This document shows positions 1 to 7,092 of a DNA stretch of 14,098 nt, piece by piece. How positions within the stretch are numbered: position 1 is the first letter of the stretch; each line of letters begins with the position of its first letter. The notes below the pieces were generated by a model. That model was not told the origin of the DNA, did not search any database, and worked only from the letters and a program-made list of their open reading frames with translations. The position numbers and the translations under genes were made by a program. The DNA comes from an uncultured Nesterenkonia sp. (GTDB lineage: Bacteria > Actinomycetota > Actinomycetes > Actinomycetales > Micrococcaceae): contig CAMINA010000019.1 in NCBI GenBank assembly GCA_946221825.1, positions 1-14,098 of the forward strand, in the 5' to 3' direction.

Positions 1-1409
1 CGACCGGTCGCATCGCCCGGGTCATCGGCCCGGTCGTGGACATCGAGTTCCCCGCTGACGCCATCCCGGAGATGTACAACGCCCTGACTGCGGAGATCAC
101 CCTGGGTGACACCTCCCGCACCATCACCTTCGAGACGGCCGCCCACCTGGGTGACAACCTGGTGCGCGCCATCTCCCTGCAGGCCACCGACGGCCTGGTC
201 CGCGGTGTTCCGGTGCAGGACACCGGCGCACCGATCTCGGTGCCGGTGGGCGACAGCGTCAAGGGCCACATCTTCAACGTCCTGGGCGAGACCCTGGACA
301 TGCCGATCTCCGACCTCGAGGTCGAGGATCGCTGGCCCATCCACCGCCAGGCGCCGAACTTCGCGACGCTGGAGGGCTCCACCCAGATGCTGGAGACCGG
401 CATCAAGGTGATCGACCTGCTGACCCCCTACATCCAGGGCGGCAAGATCGGCCTCTTCGGCGGCGCAGGTGTGGGCAAGACGGTCCTCATCCAGGAGATG
501 ATCACCCGTGTGGCCCGCAACTTCGGCGGCACCTCGGTGTTCGCCGGCGTCGGTGAGCGCACCCGTGAGGGCAACGACCTCTGGGTTGAGATGGAGGAGG
601 CAGGCGTCCTCAAGGACACCGCCCTCGTCTTCGGCCAGATGGATGAGCCTCCGGGAACCCGTCTGCGCGTGGCGCTGACCGGTCTGACCATGGCGGAGTA
701 CTTCCGCGATGTGAAGAACCAGGACGTGCTGCTCTTCATCGACAACATCTTCCGCTTCTCCCAGGCCGGCTCCGAGGTCTCCACGCTGCTGGGCCGCATG
801 CCCTCGGCAGTGGGCTACCAGCCGAACCTGGCGGACGAGATGGGTGTGCTGCAGGAGCGCATCACCTCCACCCGCGGCCACTCCATCACCTCGATGCAGG
901 CCGTCTACGTCCCCGCGGACGACTACACGGACCCGGCTCCGGCCAACGTGTTCGCCCACCTGGACGCGACCACCGAGCTGTCCCGTGCGATCGCCTCCCG
1001 TGGTCTGTACCCGGCGGTGGACCCGCTGACCTCGACCTCGCGCATCCTGGACCCGCAGTACATCGGTCAGGAGCACTACGACTGCGCCACCCGCGTGAAG
1101 CAGATCCTGCAGAAGAACAAGGAGCTGCAGGACATCATCGCGATCCTCGGTGTGGACGAGCTCTCCGAAGAGGACAAGATCGTCGTCTCGCGTGCACGTC
1201 GCATCGAGCAGTTCCTGTCCCAGAACACCTACACCGCAGTGCAGTTCACCGGTGTCGAGGGGTCGACTGTGCCGATCAAGGACACCATCGAGGGCTTCAA
1301 CGCCATCGCCAACGGTGACCTGGACCATGTGCCCGAACAGGCCTTCTACAACATCGGTGGTCTCGACGACGTCGAGAAGAAGTACGCCGAGATGCAGAAG
1401 AAGGCGTGA
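1..1409 (+). CDS. atpD: ATP synthase F1 subunit beta (5' truncated)
   Basis: Catalytic beta subunit of the F1Fo ATP synthase, which makes ATP from ADP and phosphate on the cytoplasmic face of the membrane. The frame is open from base 3 (TGRIARVIGPVVDIEF), so the true start lies upstream of the window; the GTG at 36 is an internal valine of the conserved N-terminal beta-barrel. Visible motifs are the P-loop GGAGVGKT (459–482), the GERTREGND segment with the catalytic glutamate (codon 555–557), the Walker B stretch LLFIDN with its aspartate at 741–743, and the C-terminal DELSEED element (1155–1175) that contacts gamma. Only about 20–30 N-terminal residues should be missing. It is followed six bases later by atpC, the usual atp operon order. 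Identification is certain from motifs and family conservation. Confidence 0.98.
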   Translation, partial: TGRIARVIGPVVDIEFPADAIPEMYNALTAEITLGDTSRTITFETAAHLGDNLVRAISLQATDGLVRGVPVQDTGAPISVPVGDSVKGHIFNVLGETLDMPISDLEVEDRWPIHRQAPNFATLEGSTQMLETGIKVIDLLTPYIQGGKIGLFGGAGVGKTVLIQEMITRVARNFGGTSVFAGVGERTREGNDLWVEMEEAGVLKDTALVFGQMDEPPGTRLRVALTGLTMAEYFRDVKNQDVLLFIDNIFRFSQAGSEVSTLLGRMPSAVGYQPNLADEMGVLQERITSTRGHSITSMQAVYVPADDYTDPAPANVFAHLDATTELSRAIASRGLYPAVDPLTSTSRILDPQYIGQEHYDCATRVKQILQKNKELQDIIAILGVDELSEEDKIVVSRARRIEQFLSQNTYTAVQFTGVEGSTVPIKDTIEGFNAIANGDLDHVPEQAFYNIGGLDDVEKKYAEMQKKA

Positions 1410-1415
1410 TCGATC

Positions 1416-1682
1416 ATGGCTGAACTCGACGTCGAAGTCGTCGCGAGCGACCATGCCGTCTGGTCCGGGTCTGCCAAGGCCGTGCGCGGCCGCACCATCG
1501 AGGGTGACATGGGCATCCTGCCCGGGCACACTCCGGTGCTCTCGCTGCTCTCTGAGGGCGAGCTCGTCATCGAGCCCGTCCAGGGTGCGCCGGTGAAGGC
1601 TCAGGTCAACGGTGGGTTCTTCTCGGTCGACTCCGACCGGGTCACCATCGTCGCCGACGACGCCCAGCTCAGCGAGGCCTGA
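1416..1682 (+). CDS. atpC: ATP synthase F1 subunit epsilon, short form
   Basis: Epsilon subunit of the F1 central stalk, last gene of the ATP synthase operon. The 88-residue product contains the N-terminal beta-sandwich domain, with the family signatures GDMGILPGHTP and the NGGFFSVDSDRVTIVADDA strand pair, and stops right after it. Longer epsilon subunits (about 120–140 residues) carry two more C-terminal helices that inhibit ATP hydrolysis; these are absent here and no frameshifted remnant follows, because the frame ends naturally just before a strong hairpin. The ATG start lies six bases after the atpD stop, with only a weak purine-rich stretch inside the atpD end as ribosome binding site, so translation is probably coupled to atpD. 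Confidence 0.96.
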   Translation: MAELDVEVVASDHAVWSGSAKAVRGRTIEGDMGILPGHTPVLSLLSEGELVIEPVQGAPVKAQVNGGFFSVDSDRVTIVADDAQLSEA

Positions 1683-1701
1683 GCAGGACTCTCACTTCAC
1701 A

Positions 1702-1747
1702 CGCGAAGCCCCGTATTCCTCCTCACGGAGGGATGCGGGGCTTCGTG
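1702..1747. terminator. Strong hairpin terminator closing the atp operon
   Basis: An almost perfect inverted repeat: positions 1702–1722 pair with 1727–1747 through 21 base pairs, three of them G-U, around a TCAC tetraloop. The core arms are CGAAGCCCCG (1704–1713) and CGGGGCTTCG (1736–1745). No T-tract follows on the + strand. Its place 19 bases after atpC and before the nucS promoter makes it the likely transcription end of the ATP synthase operon. Confidence 0.85.
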
Positions 1748-1766
1748 CTTCCCAGCGCGGGTCCGA

Positions 1767-1772
1767 TAGGAT
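1767..1772 (+). promoter_or_regulatory. -10 element for a leaderless nucS transcript
   Basis: TAGGAT (TANNNT type) lies eight bases upstream of the nucS GTG at 1781, which puts the expected transcription start at or within a base or two of the start codon. No Shine-Dalgarno sequence precedes that GTG. This matches the leaderless-mRNA arrangement known to be common in actinobacteria. No convincing -35 hexamer is visible; the region it would occupy overlaps the preceding hairpin. Confidence 0.6.
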
Positions 1773-1780
1773 CGTGGACT

Positions 1781-2473
1781 GTGCGACTGGTGATTGCGAC
1801 ATGCTCTGTGAACTACTCCGGACGGCTGAATGCCCAGCTTCCGATGGCCAAACGTCTTCTCATGCTCAAGGCCGACGGGGGCGTCCTCATCCATTCCGAC
1901 GGCGGTTCCTATAAGCCGCTGAACTGGATGTCCCCGCCTGCCCGGATGAAGGTCTCCGAGCCTGATGTGCAGCAGCGCGAAGCGGGGATCACCGAGATCT
2001 GGACAGTGAGCGCAGAGAAGTCCGATGACACCCTGCGTGTCCTCATCGCCGAGGTGGAGCACGATTCCTCCCATGAGTTGGGAGTCGACCCCGGTCTGAT
2101 CAAAGACGGCGTGGAGTCGGACCTTCAACGGCTGTTGGCCGAACAGATCGAGCGCCTGGGGGATGGGCACAGTCTCATCCGTCGGGAGCATCCGACCCCC
2201 ATCGGACCGGTGGACATCTTGGCCAAGGGGCCCTCCGGTCACGTCGCCGTCGAGCTGAAGCGCCGCGGGGACATCGACGGCGTCCAACAGCTCACCCGCT
2301 ACCTCGACCTGCTCAACCGTGATCCGCTTCTGGCGCCGGTGGAGGGCATCTTCGCCGCGCAGCAGATCAAGCCTCAGGCGCGCACTCTGGCGGAGGACCG
2401 GGGGATCCGCTGTGTGGTCCTGGACTATGACGAGATGCGCGGCGTCGACGACGCCGAGAGCCGACTCTTCTGA
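1781..2473 (+). CDS. nucS: Mismatch-specific endonuclease NucS/EndoMS
   Basis: Endonuclease NucS (EndoMS), which cuts both strands at mismatched bases and gives mismatch repair to actinobacteria that lack MutS/MutL. The 230-residue protein starts MRLVIATCSV and contains the conserved HSDGGSYKPLNWMSPP segment (38–53) of the N-terminal DNA-binding domain. The C-terminal nuclease domain shows a PD-(D/E)xK site: D145 in IGPVDIL, then E158 and K160 in VAVELK. The extreme C-terminus is SRLF, resembling the clamp-binding tail reported for actinobacterial NucS. I chose GTG 1781 rather than the in-frame ATG at 1733, because 1733 lies inside the terminator hairpin and adds residues not seen in the family. 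It has its own promoter and is followed nine bases later by a small zinc-finger-like gene, probably co-transcribed. Confidence 0.93.
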   Translation: MRLVIATCSVNYSGRLNAQLPMAKRLLMLKADGGVLIHSDGGSYKPLNWMSPPARMKVSEPDVQQREAGITEIWTVSAEKSDDTLRVLIAEVEHDSSHELGVDPGLIKDGVESDLQRLLAEQIERLGDGHSLIRREHPTPIGPVDILAKGPSGHVAVELKRRGDIDGVQQLTRYLDLLNRDPLLAPVEGIFAAQQIKPQARTLAEDRGIRCVVLDYDEMRGVDDAESRLF

Positions 2474-2482
2474 GCCGCCCCT

Positions 2483-2782
2483 ATGGGAAAGAGGCGGCGC
2501 GGAAGCAGCAAATGGCAGCGGGAGCACCGACCGCTGTCTGCAGGAACCTTCGCGCCGGGTGGTATCTCCGCAGGTACGGTGAAACGCCGCGGACGTGAGT
2601 ACCACGTCCGCTGGATCTCAGCTGCCGCGGCGCAGAAGAGCTATACCTGCCCGGGCTGTCACCTCGAGATTCCGCCGGCTGTCCCCCATGTCGTCGTCTG
2701 GCCGGCGGATTCCATCTTCGGAGACGAATACGCGGCGGGGGAGCGGCGACACTGGCACCGGCACTGCTGGAAGATCGCCTGA
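2483..2782 (+). CDS. Small putative zinc-binding protein linked to nucS
   Basis: A 99-residue protein of unknown function. The N-terminal half is basic and probably disordered (MGKRRRGSSKWQRE). The C-terminal half has YTCPGC (Cys at 55 and 58) and RRHWHRHCW near the end, a CxxC plus HxHxxC pattern that could form one zinc site. From memory, similar small proteins with the CPGC...HVV-WPAD...RRHWH--CW pattern occur widely in actinobacteria and are often labelled 'ATP/GTP-binding protein'; I see no P-loop here to support that label. The ATG lies nine bases after the nucS stop with no good Shine-Dalgarno sequence, suggesting translation coupled to nucS. A role in DNA repair is only a guess from position. 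Confidence 0.8.
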   Translation: MGKRRRGSSKWQREHRPLSAGTFAPGGISAGTVKRRGREYHVRWISAAAAQKSYTCPGCHLEIPPAVPHVVVWPADSIFGDEYAAGERRHWHRHCWKIA

Positions 2783-2787
2783 GCTGA

Positions 2788-2805
2788 GCTGAGCTGTTGC
2801 TCAGC
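2788..2805. terminator. Small hairpin between convergent genes
   Basis: GCTGAGC (2788–2794) pairs with GCTCAGC (2799–2805) over a TGTT loop. It sits in the 18-base gap between the zinc-protein stop (2780–2782) and the stop of the oppositely oriented permease gene (2801–2803), and includes that stop codon. No T-tract is visible. A bidirectional terminator is plausible. The left arm is part of a short CTGAG tandem run. Confidence 0.45.
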
Positions 2806-3871
2806 GGCTCTCCTGACGGAGGATCACCACTTCACGCAGCAGCAGCATCAGCGCGGCTGCCGTCGGGATGGCCATCAGTGCCCCGAGCACGCCCAGCAGC
2901 GAGCCTCCGGCGATCACTGAGATGACAGCCACTGCGGCAGGGATCTTCACCGCGCGGGACATGATCCGCGGCGAGACGAAGTAGGCCTCCACCTGCAGAT
3001 AGATGAAGTAGATCAGCCCGAAGGTCAGAGCGGTCTGCCAGTCCACCGTCAGGGCGAAGAGCGTCACGATCGTGCCGCCGGTGACCGGTCCCACCAGCGG
3101 GACGAAGGCCAGGATCCCGGCCAGAACTGCGAAGAGTGCGCCGAAGGGGACGCCGGCGATGCTGATCGCGATGTAGGCGACGATCCCGTTGATCAGCGCC
3201 ACGCAACCCTGCCCGATGACGTAGTAGCCTACGCCGTGGAGGATGCGGTCACCGAGCTGGCGGACCCGTCGACGCCGGGAACGTGGAGCCAGACTGTAGG
3301 CCCAGGATCTCATCGCCGGCAGGGAGGCCAGGAAGTAGAGCGCCAGCACGGCGACGACCAGCATGCCGAAGCCGGTGGTCACGATGGCGGTTCCGACGCC
3401 GAAGAGACCTCCGAGCGCGTTGGTGATGTTGCTGGGCTCGTCGGTGAATCGGTTGACCTCCGAGAGCAGCATCTCTTGGACTTCGAAGTCGTCATCCAGT
3501 CGCTGGAACCAGTCTGACTGGGCGATGTCATCGACCAGGCCCGGCAACGAAGTGATGAACCGAGTCATCTGGTGCGTCACGGTCGGGGCCACGGCCGCGA
3601 TGAAGGTACCGATCGCGCCCACGAAGACCAGCATGGTGGCCAGCACGCCCAGAGGCCGGGGGAGACCGGCCTTCTCCAGGACGCGGACCACCGGGTCCAG
3701 TCCTAGGGCGATGAACAGAGCGGCGCCGATCCAGACGAGCAGCTGCGTGTTCGCCTGAGCGATGAAGAAGATCAGCAGCGCGAGCCCGACGCCCACGGTG
3801 AACATGAAGCCGCTGTAGACCGGCCGTGCGGCGTGGACCGGCTGCAGCGGACGTTCCTGCTCCTCAGTCAC
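2801..3871 (-). CDS. AI-2E family transporter (PF01594)
   Basis: Polytopic inner-membrane protein of 356 residues, close to the usual family length. It shows about seven to eight hydrophobic segments: roughly 21–60 (two), 75–97, then a soluble region (about 98–155), then 160–185, 212–240, 242–275, 278–298 and 308–345. The loop FVPLVGPVTGG (256–266) matches the conserved proline/glycine motif of the family. Members include TqsA (autoinducer-2 export), PerM and sodium/proton antiporters, so the substrate cannot be assigned. The GTG start at 3871 is supported by AGGAAGG seven bases upstream; the N-terminus is acidic and cytoplasmic. The gene stands alone, divergent from the 675-residue envelope protein and convergent with the nucS unit. 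Confidence 0.9.
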   Translation of the reverse strand: MTEEQERPLQPVHAARPVYSGFMFTVGVGLALLIFFIAQANTQLLVWIGAALFIALGLDPVVRVLEKAGLPRPLGVLATMLVFVGAIGTFIAAVAPTVTHQMTRFITSLPGLVDDIAQSDWFQRLDDDFEVQEMLLSEVNRFTDEPSNITNALGGLFGVGTAIVTTGFGMLVVAVLALYFLASLPAMRSWAYSLAPRSRRRRVRQLGDRILHGVGYYVIGQGCVALINGIVAYIAISIAGVPFGALFAVLAGILAFVPLVGPVTGGTIVTLFALTVDWQTALTFGLIYFIYLQVEAYFVSPRIMSRAVKIPAAVAVISVIAGGSLLGVLGALMAIPTAAALMLLLREVVILRQESR

Positions 3872-3970
3872 GGGCGGCCCTTCCTGATTGTAATCGTATT
3901 GTTACCTACGTTATCCTAGAACGTTGGAACAGCCCACTGTCTTTCACCATCCCATAAGGACTGTCGTCTC
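3872..3970. promoter_or_regulatory. Divergent promoter region, AT-rich
   Basis: The 99-base gap holds an AT-rich patch (about 3885–3925), unusual for this GC-rich DNA. On the + strand TTGTAA (3888–3893) and TATCCT (3912–3917) form a candidate -35/-10 pair with an 18-base spacer. On the - strand TACGAT (3898–3893) is a candidate -10 placed so that the transcript begins just before the AGGAAGG ribosome site of the transporter gene. An inverted repeat, ACGTT (3908–3912) and AACGT (3920–3924), flanks the + strand -10 and could be an operator. AAGGA (3956–3960) lies ten bases before the downstream GTG. Confidence 0.45.
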
Positions 3971-5998
3971 GTGCGTTTTATCTCACCCATCATTGCCTTC
4001 GTCCTCGGTCTGGCCGCGCTCGGCACCGGGATCGGTCAGCTGACCGCCTGGGCCCCGGAGACCAGCACCGTCGTCGAAAGCGACGCGGCTGAGGGCGAGG
4101 CCCCGCTGACCGTGATCACCGAGGACGTCGTGGACCCCGAGTCGGACCGCGACACCTTTACCATCGAGGCTGAGGGCGAGTACACCGTGGCCCTGGCTCG
4201 ACTGCACGATATCGAGTCCTGGGTGGATGACGCCGCTCATGTGCGTGTCGACGACGTCGTCGAGGACGGCGAGGGCGGTGCCAGCTGGGACGTGGAGTAC
4301 GTCGACGGTGAGTCCGAGGTGCCGAATCCGGAGGACTCGGATATGTGGGTCGCTGCAGAGACCACTGAAGGTGCCCTGGACTACCAGTGGGCCGCACCGG
4401 ACGAGTCCGGTGAGTGGGCTCTGCTGCTCTTCCGCGACGGCAGTGAGCCCGCACCGGCTCAGTTCAGCACCGAGATCACTCAGGAGGAGGACACCGCGAT
4501 GCCGGTGATCCTCATCGTCCTGGGAACGTTGGTCATCCTGTTGGCGATCGTCCTGTTCTATCGTGCTCTGGCTAAGGGGCGCGCTGATCGGTCAGAGCGG
4601 TCGAAGACCGCTGAGCACGAAGGTGCTGGGCAGGAGGAGCCCGCACAGGTCGACGCCGCACAGGCCTCTGAGCAGGCCGCCGTCGCCGGTGCCGCCACCG
4701 GTGCTGCCGCCGCAGGCTCCGAGCAGGAGTCTGAGGAGGATGCCGCTGAAGACGCATCCGAGGCTGAGGAGACCTCTGCCGAGGACGAGACCACTGTGAT
4801 CCCTGCTGCCGCCGAGGAGGACGACGTGAACGGTGAGGACGAGGACGACCAGCGCGGAGGTTGGAAGCGCTCCTCCGTGGCCACTGCTGCGGCAGTCGCC
4901 ATCGCGCTGAGCCCCTCGGCTCTGGCCACTGCTCAGGATGAGGCTGACGAGCAGCCCCAGCAGGAGGAGCAGCCCGAGCAGGACGACGCCGCCCAGCAGG
5001 ATGCCGCTGAGGACGAGGACGAGGAGCCCGCTCAGCAGGACGATCAGGACGCTGAGGAGACCCCTGAGGCTGATGAGGAGATCTCTGAGGAGGACGGGAC
5101 CCCTGGCGAGGCTCCCGAGACCCAGGACTACTCCGTGCTGGTCGACAGTCAGTTGGAGAGCATCGTGGAGGACATCGCCGAGGTCGTCGCTGAAGGCGAT
5201 GAGGCAGGTGACGCCGAGCTGCTCGAGGACCGGGTGGGCGGCAACGCCCTGGACGTCCGGGAGCTGTCCTACCGCAACAGCGAGATCAGCGACAACGCCG
5301 AGCCCGAGCCCATCGGAACCGAGATCCTCTCGGCGGCGGTGACCTCGGAGCAGGGCTTCCCCCGTCAGGCCCTGGTCATCACCCAGCACGAGGACGCCGA
5401 ACTGCCGCAGGTGCTCATGCTGGAGCAGGAGTCTGCACGGGAGAACTACAAGCTGACCCAGGCCGTCACCATGGACCCCTCGGCCGAGTTCCCGGGCCTG
5501 TCCGCTGAGGACGGTGGCGTGGGCGCCGTCGGCCCCTCCTCGGAGACCGCACGATTCCCGGCAGATCTGGCCATGGAGCGCACTGCGGTCTTCCTGAACA
5601 ACGCCGAGTACTACTTCGGCATGCATGTGCAGGAGAGCGCCTACATCGAAGACCTGCAGAGCTATCAGCAGGAGGTCCGCGACTCCGCACCGGATGTGAC
5701 GGTCTCTTACACCCGCCCGCTGAACGACGCCGCGGCGCTGCGGCTTCCGGACGGCTCGGTGCTGGCGGTGGGCAGCTTCGACGCCACAGAGCAGCTGCGG
5801 CCCGATGAGCCGGGCGCAGCCATCAACTTCGGCGAGGAAGGCCTGCTCAACGAGCTGGCTGGGACCAGCTCCACCACCGCGGACACAGACATCCTCAGCC
5901 GTGAGTCCCTGATCCTGCACATCCCCGCCGAGGAGGATGAGCAGATCACGGTCCTGGGTGTCGACTATATTGTCAGTGACGTGAATATCCACGAGTGA
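3971..5998 (+). CDS. Large acidic envelope protein with internal signal peptide-like segment
   Basis: Unrecognised 675-residue protein. Seen in the sequence: a signal anchor or signal peptide (about 1–27), a soluble acidic domain (28–174) with a tryptophan-rich end (YQWAAPDESGEWALLLF), a clear membrane helix (176–200) followed by basic residues, a very acidic Ala/Glu linker (about 205–295), and then WKRSS plus a hydrophobic stretch ending ALATAQ (298–322) that looks like a second signal peptide with an Ala-x-Ala cleavage site. A Gln/Glu/Asp linker (323–385) and a C-terminal domain (386–675) follow. The charge pattern suggests domain 1 outside, the first linker inside, and the C-terminal domain outside. 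It is followed 27 bases later by the CnoX-like gene. It may really be two proteins joined or overlapping (see internal start). Function unknown. Confidence 0.85.
   Translation: MRFISPIIAFVLGLAALGTGIGQLTAWAPETSTVVESDAAEGEAPLTVITEDVVDPESDRDTFTIEAEGEYTVALARLHDIESWVDDAAHVRVDDVVEDGEGGASWDVEYVDGESEVPNPEDSDMWVAAETTEGALDYQWAAPDESGEWALLLFRDGSEPAPAQFSTEITQEEDTAMPVILIVLGTLVILLAIVLFYRALAKGRADRSERSKTAEHEGAGQEEPAQVDAAQASEQAAVAGAATGAAAAGSEQESEEDAAEDASEAEETSAEDETTVIPAAAEEDDVNGEDEDDQRGGWKRSSVATAAAVAIALSPSALATAQDEADEQPQQEEQPEQDDAAQQDAAEDEDEEPAQQDDQDAEETPEADEEISEEDGTPGEAPETQDYSVLVDSQLESIVEDIAEVVAEGDEAGDAELLEDRVGGNALDVRELSYRNSEISDNAEPEPIGTEILSAAVTSEQGFPRQALVITQHEDAELPQVLMLEQESARENYKLTQAVTMDPSAEFPGLSAEDGGVGAVGPSSETARFPADLAMERTAVFLNNAEYYFGMHVQESAYIEDLQSYQQEVRDSAPDVTVSYTRPLNDAAALRLPDGSVLAVGSFDATEQLRPDEPGAAINFGEEGLLNELAGTSSTTADTDILSRESLILHIPAEEDEQITVLGVDYIVSDVNIHE
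4814..4828 (+). promoter_or_regulatory. Possible internal ribosome binding site and GTG start
   Basis: GAGGAGG (4814–4820) lies five bases before an in-frame GTG (4826–4828, codon 286 of the envelope protein). Initiation here would give a 390-residue protein beginning with an acidic stretch, then WKR, a hydrophobic core and ALATAQ: a plausible secreted protein with its own signal peptide. The caution is that GAG GAG is also simply the common Glu-Glu coding sequence in this acidic region. Confidence 0.4.
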
Positions 5999-6025
5999 TG
6001 CCCACCCGATCCTGAGAGGTGTCAA

Positions 6026-7018
6026 TTGTCGGTCAACCCTCCGCAAGGCTCCGAGCAGCCGCAGCCCGAGTCGCGGCCCGTGAACACCCAGGGGGCAGTC
6101 GATCTGTCCTCGCTGGCGCCCGAACCCCAGGGAAGCCAGACTTCTGCCCCGGGCGACCGCTCGGCCGCCCCCACCTCGTCGCAGTCCGGCGGCGGGGCGG
6201 ACAGCTGGGTGATCACAGTCTCGCCCCAGGAGCTGCAGCAGGTCGTCCAGCTCTCGGCTCAGGTGCCGGTGATCGTGCTGATCCACGGCACCGACTCCGA
6301 CTCCGAGCGCATGCGCACCGCCTTGGAGGATCTGGTGGACGCCCAGCAGGGCCGCGTCTTGATGGCCGAGATCGACGCCTCCAGCCCGGAGATGGCTCAG
6401 GCCCAGGGAGCCGATCAGGTTCCGGTGGCCACCGCCTTCGTCGGCGGGCGACCGGTGGGCGAGTTCGACAAGTCGGTGCCTCAGGAGCAGCTGGGTCAGC
6501 TGGTCTCCCAGATGGTCCAGCTGGCCACTCAGAACGGCATGACGCAGGCTCTGCCGCCGCAGTCCAAGCGTGCCGGCAGTGCGGCGGGGCAGGCGGAAGA
6601 GGAGCTGCCGCCGCTGCACCAGAAGGCCCACGACGCCCTCGAACAGGGAGACCTCGACGCCGCCCAGGCCGCCTACGAGGAGGCCATCCGGGAGAACCCC
6701 GGGGATGAGGACGCCAAGCTGGGTCTGGCACAGGTTCATCTGATGAAGCGGACCTCCGGTGTGGACCTCAACGAGGTGCGCCAGAAGGCCGCGGAGAACC
6801 CCGATGATCCCCACGCGCAGGTCGCCGTCGCCGACGTCGACGTCCTCGGCGGACACGTGGAGGATGCCTTCGCGCGTCTGGTGAAGTACATCCAGCTGCA
6901 TCAGGGTGAGGACCGGGAGACGGTCCGCGCCCACTTGGTGGAGCTCTACTCGGTGGTGGGAGACAACGATCCGCGCGTCCAGGCTTCCCGGAAGCAGCTG
7001 GCCCGCGCCCTGTTCTGA
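6026..7018 (+). CDS. CnoX/YbbN-like thioredoxin-fold TPR protein without cysteines
   Basis: A 330-residue cytoplasmic protein with a Pro/Ser/Gln-rich leader (1–57), a thioredoxin-like domain (about 58–168) and TPR-type helices (about 195–330, with EQGDLDAAQAAYEEAIRENPGDEDA). The layout matches the CnoX (YbbN, trxA-like) co-chaperone family, which holds unfolded clients and passes them to GroEL or DnaK. The thioredoxin active-site position reads HGTDSDSER (88–96), so the CxxC redox pair is missing, and the whole protein contains no cysteine; the cis-proline segment VPVATAF (132–138) is kept. The start is TTG at 6026, supported by GAGAGGTG just upstream. It is probably co-transcribed with the preceding envelope gene. 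Redox activity is unlikely; a holdase role is inferred. Confidence 0.88.
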   Translation: MSVNPPQGSEQPQPESRPVNTQGAVDLSSLAPEPQGSQTSAPGDRSAAPTSSQSGGGADSWVITVSPQELQQVVQLSAQVPVIVLIHGTDSDSERMRTALEDLVDAQQGRVLMAEIDASSPEMAQAQGADQVPVATAFVGGRPVGEFDKSVPQEQLGQLVSQMVQLATQNGMTQALPPQSKRAGSAAGQAEEELPPLHQKAHDALEQGDLDAAQAAYEEAIRENPGDEDAKLGLAQVHLMKRTSGVDLNEVRQKAAENPDDPHAQVAVADVDVLGGHVEDAFARLVKYIQLHQGEDRETVRAHLVELYSVVGDNDPRVQASRKQLARALF

Positions 7019-7057
7019 GTTCGGGATCCGGTTCTGCGTTCCGGTTCCAGTCCTGTG

Positions 7058-7085
7058 CCGCGTTTCCAGGGGTGAGCCCCCGCGG
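7058..7085 (+). terminator. Possible terminator hairpin after the CnoX-like gene
   Basis: CCGCG (7058–7062) pairs with CGCGG (7081–7085), and GGGG (7069–7072) with CCCC (7077–7080) around TGAG, leaving a six-base bulge on the left side. It lies 40 bases after the CnoX-like stop and just before the ABC-transporter remnant. No T-run follows, so a terminator role is tentative. Confidence 0.4.
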
Positions 7086-7092
7086 TTAGTGT

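Noticed and set aside
1697..2605. A 302-codon open frame on the - strand opposite nucS
   Set aside because: It lies fully antisense to the conserved nucS, crosses the hairpin terminator and shows no domain; it is a high-GC coding shadow.
4814..4828. Annotating residues 286–675 as a separate gene outright
   Set aside because: The upstream frame is continuous and the ribosome-site-like GAGGAGG is also common Glu coding sequence here; kept as a finding rather than a separate gene.
4592..6934. A 780-codon open frame on the - strand across the envelope and CnoX-like genes
   Set aside because: It is antisense to two well-supported genes, is a Leu/Gly/Arg-rich product with no recognisable domain, and arises from GAG, CAG and GCC codon use on the + strand, which leaves few reverse stops.
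7027..7047. A direct repeat TCCGGTTC (7027–7034 and 7040–7047) after the CnoX-like gene as an attachment or insertion site
   Set aside because: It is only eight bases, both copies lie together in a short intergenic stretch, and no mobile gene or second copy flanks the remnant.
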